DNA of 11,802 nt from contig CAAENE010000351.1 in assembly GCA_900757255.1 (NCBI GenBank), positions 1-11,802 on the forward strand, given 5' to 3'. Below are positions 8,100-11,802 of this stretch, one piece after another (the stretch's first letter is position 1; every line of letters starts with the position of its first letter). A program made the translations under genes and the position numbers. The stretch comes from Clostridia bacterium (lineage in GTDB: Bacteria > Bacillota > Clostridia > HGM11514). The notes beneath the pieces are model-generated. The model ran no database searches. It saw nothing but the letters and a program-made list of their open reading frames with translations, and was not told where the DNA came from.

Positions 8100-8121
8100 C
8101 ATATTGTATACATAATGTCAA
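8093..8121 (-). promoter_or_regulatory. Strong SigA promoter for rpoBC
   Basis: On the minus strand there is TTGACA (8121-8116, 6 of 6), a 17-nt spacer, and TATTAT (8098-8093, 5 of 6), preceded by TGA, which provides an extended -10 element. An A/T tract at 8135-8147 lies about 50-60 bp upstream of the start, where an alpha-subunit UP element would be. Transcription is expected near 8086. This is the best promoter in the window and the only strong one facing rpoB. Confidence 0.75.
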
Positions 8122-8123
8122 GA

Positions 8124-8165
8124 GGTCTGCCAGGATTTTTTTAAAATAGGAACCCTGGCGAGATC
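8124..8165 (+). other. Hairpin in the proS leader
   Basis: GGTCTGCCAGG (8124-8134) pairs with CCTGGC-G-AGATC (8154-8165) to give 11 pairs with one bulged G and one G-U wobble. The loop is about 19 nt and contains a T-run and an A-run. There is no T-box sequence (GGGTGGNACCGCG type) and no U-run directly after the stem, so it is neither a recognisable T-box leader nor a standard terminator. It may be a regulatory or stabilising structure. It also sits just upstream of the -35 box of the rpoB promoter. Confidence 0.45.
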
Positions 8166-8192
8166 AAAACGCATTTGTAATCATAAAAACTT

Positions 8193-8197
8193 GGAGG
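8193..8197 (+). promoter_or_regulatory. Shine-Dalgarno site fixing the proS start
   Basis: GGAGG lies 11 nt before ATG at 8209. The open frame can be extended to a TTG at 8191, but that codon overlaps this SD site and has none of its own, so ATG 8209 is taken as the start. Confidence 0.75.
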
Positions 8198-8208
8198 TTG
8201 GCAAAAAA

Positions 8209-9648
8209 ATGGCAAATGATAAAAAGATGGTGGAAGAAATTACATCAATGGACGAAGATTTCGCGCAATGGTACACCGACATTGTAAAAAAAGCGGATTT
8301 GTGCGAATATTCCAGCGTTCGCGGATGTATGATCATACGGCCGTACGGCTATGCAATCTGGGAGAATATCCAGAAAATACTGGATTCCATGTTCAAAGAA
8401 ACAGGGCATGAAAATGTCTATATGCCCATGTTTATCCCTGAAAGCCTGCTGCAAAAGGAAAAAGACCACGTGGAAGGGTTCGCACCCGAGGTCGCGTGGG
8501 TGACGCATGGCGGAACCGAGGAACTAACCGAACGCCTGTGCGTCCGTCCAACTTCCGAAACTTTATTCTGCGAGCATTACGCAAACCTAATCCAATCCTA
8601 CCGCGATCTTCCCAAGCTGTATAACCAATGGTGCTCAGTTGTCCGGTGGGAAAAGACCTCCCGCCCATTTTTACGCAGCGTGGAATTTTTATGGCAGGAG
8701 GGGCATACCGCGCACGCGACCGAAGAAGAAGCACAGGAAGAAACCATCCGTATGCTGAACGTTTACGCAGACTTTTGTGAAAAAAGCCTCTGTATCCCTG
8801 TTATCAAGGGCCGCAAAACAGAAAAAGAAAAATTTGCAGGCGCAAACGCAACTTATACAATAGAAAGCATGATGCACGACGGCAAGGCCCTGCAAAGCGG
8901 TCCCAGCCACAACTTTGGAGACGGCTTTGCAAAAGCGTTCAACATCCAGTATACCGATAAAGATAATACACTGCAATACGTTCATCAGACTTCTTGGGGG
9001 CTTTCTACCCGTCTGATCGGCGCAATCATCATGGTTCACGGCGACAATAACGGCCTTGTGCTGCCGCCGGCCATCGCACCAATCCAGACAGTCATAATCC
9101 CAATTGCTTCCCACAAGGAAGGTGTTTTGGATAAAGCACAGGAGCTGGCGAACCAGCTGAAAAACGCCGGCATCCGTGTCCATATGGATACGACCGATAA
9201 AATGCCCGGCTGGAAATTTGCAGAATATGAAATGAAGGGCGTACCGCTGCGTCTCGAAATCGGGCCAAAAGATTTAGAAAAAGGCCAGGTCGTCCTTGCC
9301 CGCCGCGACAATGGCGAAAAACTCTTTATACCAATGGAACAGCTTCTTGATAAAATTCCGGAATTATTAGAAAGCATCAGCCAAAATCTTTACCAAAAAG
9401 CATTGCAGAACCGGGCTGAAAAGACCTTTACTGCGAAAGACTATGATACCTTTAAAGAATTAATCGAGACAAAACCCGGTTTTATTAAGGCTATGTGGTG
9501 CGAAAACGCCGAATGTGAAGCAAAAATCAAAGAAGATACCGGTGCTACTGCACGATGCATGCCCTTTGAACAGGAAACCATCGGCGATACCTGTGTCTGC
9601 TGCGGAAAACCCGCTAAGACAATGGTATATTGGGGAAAATCGTACTAA
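8209..9648 (+). CDS. proS: Prolyl-tRNA synthetase, archaeal/eukaryotic type
   Basis: A class II aminoacyl-tRNA synthetase that joins proline to tRNA-Pro in the cytoplasm. From ATG 8209 it is 479 aa, the length of the short archaeal/eukaryotic type, and it has no editing insertion domain. RPTSET is at 113-118, motif 2 starts at RWE (R146, E148), and motif 3 contains GLSTRLIG with R268. After the anticodon-binding domain (roughly 290-400) comes the C-terminal zinc-like domain with C431, C436, C462 and C465, ending in WGKSY. This type occurs in many Clostridia, so it need not mean recent transfer. It is divergent from rpoB and heads a tight run with the bactofilin gene, whose SD begins in the proS stop codon. 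Its leader holds a hairpin but no T-box motif. Confidence 0.97.
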   Translation: MANDKKMVEEITSMDEDFAQWYTDIVKKADLCEYSSVRGCMIIRPYGYAIWENIQKILDSMFKETGHENVYMPMFIPESLLQKEKDHVEGFAPEVAWVTHGGTEELTERLCVRPTSETLFCEHYANLIQSYRDLPKLYNQWCSVVRWEKTSRPFLRSVEFLWQEGHTAHATEEEAQEETIRMLNVYADFCEKSLCIPVIKGRKTEKEKFAGANATYTIESMMHDGKALQSGPSHNFGDGFAKAFNIQYTDKDNTLQYVHQTSWGLSTRLIGAIIMVHGDNNGLVLPPAIAPIQTVIIPIASHKEGVLDKAQELANQLKNAGIRVHMDTTDKMPGWKFAEYEMKGVPLRLEIGPKDLEKGQVVLARRDNGEKLFIPMEQLLDKIPELLESISQNLYQKALQNRAEKTFTAKDYDTFKELIETKPGFIKAMWCENAECEAKIKEDTGATARCMPFEQETIGDTCVCCGKPAKTMVYWGKSY

Positions 9649-9663
9649 AGGAGAGTGAGATCC

Positions 9664-10107
9664 ATGGCCAAAAACCTGATGAACAAAAGCAAAGTGATTG
9701 CTGTACAGACCTTGATTGCAGAAAATGTAACCGTCGGAGGCGAAATTACCTCGCCGGGCGCCATTAAGGTCGATGGGATTGTCAATGGAGGTATTTTGTC
9801 AGAGTCCAATGTGGTTTTAGGTGAAAAGAGTAAAATCATCGGTAATGTAAAAGGAACCAATATCATCATATCCGGTTATGTACAGGGTGACGTTTTAGCA
9901 TCTGGACAAATCAGCCTGACCAGCACTGCCAATGTCGACGGCGATATGATTTATTCCGGCATTATCATTGATGAGGGAGCCAAGTTTTCTGGCAGCTGTA
10001 CGATGAACAAACCGCTGAAGGTCGAAACGCAAAGCCAGGAACAAACAGCAGAAGATTCATCTGAAAACGATACCAATGACGACATTTATGGAGAAATCAA
10101 TCAATAA
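9664..10107 (+). CDS. Bactofilin family protein (polymer-forming, DUF583)
   Basis: Bactofilins are small beta-helix proteins that self-assemble into filaments, often at the inner membrane, and act in cell shape, motility or cell-wall placement depending on the species. This one is 147 aa from ATG 9664. The repeated short beta-strand pattern is clear: IKVDGIVNGGI (34-44), VVLGEKSKIIGNV (50-62), GYVQGDVLASGQI (71-83), VDGDMIYSGIIIDEGAKFSG (91-110), then CTM. An N-terminal segment of about 20 residues and an acidic C-terminal tail (about 120-147) flank the core. A GTG at 9655 could extend it by three residues but is too close to the SD (AAAGGAGAG, 9647-9654); ATG 9664 is well spaced. The SD starts within the proS stop, suggesting translational coupling. 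Its specific role is unknown. Confidence 0.9.
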   Translation: MAKNLMNKSKVIAVQTLIAENVTVGGEITSPGAIKVDGIVNGGILSESNVVLGEKSKIIGNVKGTNIIISGYVQGDVLASGQISLTSTANVDGDMIYSGIIIDEGAKFSGSCTMNKPLKVETQSQEQTAEDSSENDTNDDIYGEINQ

Positions 10108-10115
10108 ATAAATGT

Positions 10116-10127
10116 GGCCAAAAGGCC
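10116..10127 (+). other. Small hairpin between the bactofilin and membrane protein genes
   Basis: GGCC-AAAA-GGCC can form a 4-bp G+C stem with a tetraloop in the 36-nt gap, 4 nt before the SD (AGGGAG, 10131-10136) of the next gene. It has no U-run and is unlikely to stop transcription; it might tune translation of the downstream gene. Confidence 0.3.
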
Positions 10128-10143
10128 GAAAGGGAGTGTTGTT

Positions 10144-10773
10144 ATGTATAATCCTTATCTTGGCAGTAGTAGCGATGACTCAATTATCTTTGTCATTATG
10201 ATTCTGTACTTCAGTATTTTTGCCATTATGTTTGCCGTTGGTATCACCGGATATATTTTAAAAGGCCTGGGGCTTTATCGCATGGGTCAGAGAAGAAATA
10301 TTTCTTATGCCTGGTTGGCGTGGATTCCGATTGCATCCAACTTTTTGTTCGGTAAATTGGCGGGCGAAGTAGATTTAGGGAACCGCAAAATAAAAAATAC
10401 CGGCCTGTGGATGCTCTTATTTCCATTAATTGTTTTCGCTATTTGTATCGTGTTTTTTGTTGTCCTCTTTATCATAACACTATCTGCCGGCATCATATCG
10501 CACCAAACGGATTCAGTTTTTGCAATTGGCGGAATATTTCCGCTTTACATGATATTTATTTTAGTACTTTCCATTATTAGTATCATCATGAATATTTTTT
10601 ACGGGCTTGTTTACTGGACTTATTTCTCACACATCAAACCAAATTCAACCAGCCTGTTTTATACGATGCTTGGTTTATTTGTCCCGCTCGCCCTGCAAAT
10701 CAACCTATTCAGGGTCAGGGATTTGCCGATAGACGGCATGGAACAAGCTCAATCAAGTACGCCTGCTCTTTAA
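10144..10773 (+). CDS. Multi-pass membrane protein of unknown function
   Basis: A 209-aa hydrophobic protein. I do not recognise a named family with certainty; the segment SYAWLAWIPIASNFLFGKLAG (54-74) resembles a motif in hypothetical membrane proteins of Clostridia. Likely membrane segments are at about 13-40, 86-118 (long, may be one or two passes), 124-160 and 168-190, with a shorter hydrophobic stretch at 55-72. There is no signal-peptide cleavage site or catalytic motif that I can see. The C-terminal tail is short and polar. The start at ATG 10144 has GGGAG 7 nt upstream; the frame opens from a GTG at 10114 but that has no SD. It follows the bactofilin gene by 36 nt and precedes a terminator, so the two are probably co-transcribed. 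A link to bactofilin filaments at the membrane is possible but only inferred from position. Confidence 0.8.
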   Translation: MYNPYLGSSSDDSIIFVIMILYFSIFAIMFAVGITGYILKGLGLYRMGQRRNISYAWLAWIPIASNFLFGKLAGEVDLGNRKIKNTGLWMLLFPLIVFAICIVFFVVLFIITLSAGIISHQTDSVFAIGGIFPLYMIFILVLSIISIIMNIFYGLVYWTYFSHIKPNSTSLFYTMLGLFVPLALQINLFRVRDLPIDGMEQAQSSTPAL

Positions 10774-10787
10774 GTGTAAAATAAAAT

Positions 10788-10839
10788 GCGGCCGCTGCTA
10801 TCCTTAGAAAGGTTCTTGGATAGCATTCAGGCCGCTTTT
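10788..10839 (+). terminator. Intrinsic terminator of the proS-bactofilin-membrane protein unit
   Basis: Three stacked helices form one long hairpin: GCGGCC (10788-10793) with GGCCGC (10830-10835), GCTATCC (10797-10803) with GGATAGC (10818-10824), and AGAA/TTCT around an AGG loop. The 3' side runs directly into TTTT and a U-rich tract. On the other strand the stem is followed by ATTTTATTTTA, so it may work weakly in both directions. It lies 14 nt after the membrane protein stop codon. Confidence 0.85.
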
Positions 10840-10841
10840 CA

Positions 10842-10863
10842 ATATAAAATTTTTATTTTATAT
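10842..10863. repeat. A+T-rich inverted repeat after the terminator
   Basis: ATATAAAAT (10842-10850) and ATTTTATAT (10855-10863) are perfect reverse complements around TTTT, and ATATAAAAT recurs at 10860-10868. The rest of the gap up to the next gene (10864-10961) is very A+T rich. It probably holds the promoter for the next gene, but no -35/-10 pair with good spacing stands out, so none is called. Confidence 0.35.
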
Positions 10864-10961
10864 AAAATCCATATGATATATAAATATCTTTATCATTTCA
10901 TTTACAATGTAATTTGAACATAATAATTAAAAAATATCAATAGAAGATAGAAAGGATTTTT

Positions 10962-11802
10962 ATGAAAAAACCAATAATAGCAATTCCTTTAGGCGACCCT
11001 GCGGGCATAGGCCCTGAAATTGTGGTAAAAGCATTGCATAACGAAACCATTCAAAATACAGCGTCCTGTATCATTACCGGAACCAGCGCAATTGTTCAAA
11101 AAGCAGTTGATTTATGCAATTTGAACGAACCCGTCATCAGCGTAAAATCCTATGAGGAATGGAGGCCGGATGACAGCGGTATCCATGTCCTTGAAACCGG
11201 TTCCCTCTCTCCTGACAAATATCAAACTGGCCGAATCAGCGGACTTTGCGGACAAGCCGCATTTGATTATGTCAAGGCTGCAGGTGCTCTTGCTTTATCT
11301 GGCAAAGTTGAGGCTATTACAACTCCGCCTATCAATAAAGAATCCTTGAGAGCTGCAAATATTCCCTATATCGGACATACCGAAATTCTTGCTGATCTGA
11401 CAAATACGCCCAATCCACTTACCATGTTTGAGGTGGAAAACTTACGGGTTTTTTTCCTGACCAGGCATCTTTCTTTAGTGCAAGCTTGTCAAAGTATAAC
11501 AACAGATCAAATTGTCAATACAACCATCGATTGTATCAATGAGCTAAAACGCATTGGGGTTGCAGAAGGAACGTTTGCCATTGCAGGTTTAAATCCCCAT
11601 TGCGGCGAACACGGCCTGTTCGGTACAGAAGAAGAAACGATTATCAGACCGGCGGTAAAACAGCTGCAGAAGCTTGGATATAATATTGAAGGTCCAATTA
11701 GCGCTGACTCAGTATTTTCTCAGGCGCTCCGAGGAAAATATAACGCTGTCTTATCTCTTTACCATGATCAAGGACATATTGCAACTAAAACTTATTCCTT
11801 CG
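10962..11802 (+). CDS. pdxA: PdxA-family dehydrogenase, cut by the window edge; possibly PdxA2-like
   Basis: The first 280 residues of a metal- and NAD-dependent dehydrogenase of the PdxA family; E. coli PdxA is about 329 aa, so roughly 50 residues lie beyond 11802. The frame is open to the edge. The family motifs are present: GDPAGIGPE (11-19), GHTEIL with metal ligand H139, AGLNPHCGEHGLFG with H213 (208-221), and YHDQGH with H268 (267-272). The start has AAAGGA five to six bases upstream. Classical PdxA oxidises 4-phosphohydroxy-L-threonine in vitamin B6 synthesis. The ending HDQGHIATKTYSF, and the use of PdxST for B6 in most Bacillota, favour the PdxA2 branch, which oxidises 4-phospho-D-threonate or D-erythronate in sugar-acid breakdown. 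That narrower role is inference. It follows a terminator, so it starts a separate unit. Confidence 0.9.
   Translation, partial: MKKPIIAIPLGDPAGIGPEIVVKALHNETIQNTASCIITGTSAIVQKAVDLCNLNEPVISVKSYEEWRPDDSGIHVLETGSLSPDKYQTGRISGLCGQAAFDYVKAAGALALSGKVEAITTPPINKESLRAANIPYIGHTEILADLTNTPNPLTMFEVENLRVFFLTRHLSLVQACQSITTDQIVNTTIDCINELKRIGVAEGTFAIAGLNPHCGEHGLFGTEEETIIRPAVKQLQKLGYNIEGPISADSVFSQALRGKYNAVLSLYHDQGHIATKTYSF

Noticed and set aside
7918..8115. Plus-strand frame of 65 aa in the rpoB-proS gap, with cysteine pairs (CRKNC and CSHC) suggestive of a zinc-binding peptide
   Set aside because: It begins at TTG, neither that nor the internal ATG at 7963 has an SD site, and it runs through the strong rpoB promoter and the inverted repeat. 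The cysteines come partly from the repeated TTGTGAA DNA.
7927..8121. Minus-strand frame of 64 aa upstream of rpoB
   Set aside because: Its start would be the TTG of the -35 box itself, so it could not be fully transcribed from that promoter, and the protein resembles nothing.
8111..8208. T-box riboswitch before proS
   Set aside because: A hairpin is present but the conserved T-box sequence and a terminator with U-run are not.
10864..10961. Promoter for the PdxA-family gene
   Set aside because: Many A+T-rich hexamers, but no -35/-10 pair with 16-18 nt spacing and good matches.

Overview
The window reads as a chromosomal segment from a Clostridia-class Bacillota, most like the Oscillospiraceae/Ruminococcaceae. 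The grounds are RpoB and RpoC sequences of Firmicutes type, the order rpoB-rpoC-rplGB (L7Ae-like), purine-rich Shine-Dalgarno (SD) sites before every gene, an archaeal/eukaryotic-type prolyl-tRNA synthetase, and a small bactofilin. The taxonomy is inferred from memory of family sequences, not from a search.

Layout. The left two thirds (about 1-8090) is a minus-strand transcription unit: a strong promoter at 8093-8121, a leader of about 290 nt, rpoB (7794-4036), rpoC (3970-470) and rplGB (335-93). It then runs into a structured leader that probably belongs to rpsL, just outside the window. A second promoter-like site (376-404) between rpoC and rplGB would let the ribosomal-protein part be transcribed without rpoBC. 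The right third is on the plus strand: proS (8209-9648), a bactofilin (9664-10107) and a multi-pass membrane protein (10144-10773), closely spaced and ended by an intrinsic terminator (10788-10839). After an A+T-rich gap comes a PdxA-family dehydrogenase that starts at 10962 and runs off the right edge. It is an open frame without a stop inside the window.

How it fits together. The two large RNA polymerase subunits and a prolyl-tRNA synthetase are transcribed divergently from one region of about 410 bp (7795-8208). That region holds overlapping divergent promoter elements, a perfect 10-bp inverted repeat over the predicted rpoB start site, a pair of 12-bp direct repeats, and a hairpin in the proS leader. 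The usual rplJ-rplL genes are not upstream of rpoB here. This control region is the most unusual part of the window.

Otherwise the genes look like ordinary housekeeping genes. I see no mobile element, CRISPR array, tRNA, rRNA or clear new multi-gene system. The bactofilin plus membrane protein pair is the only part whose joint role is open. Three starts were set inside longer open frames from SD spacing: proS at 8209, the bactofilin at 9664 and the membrane protein at 10144.
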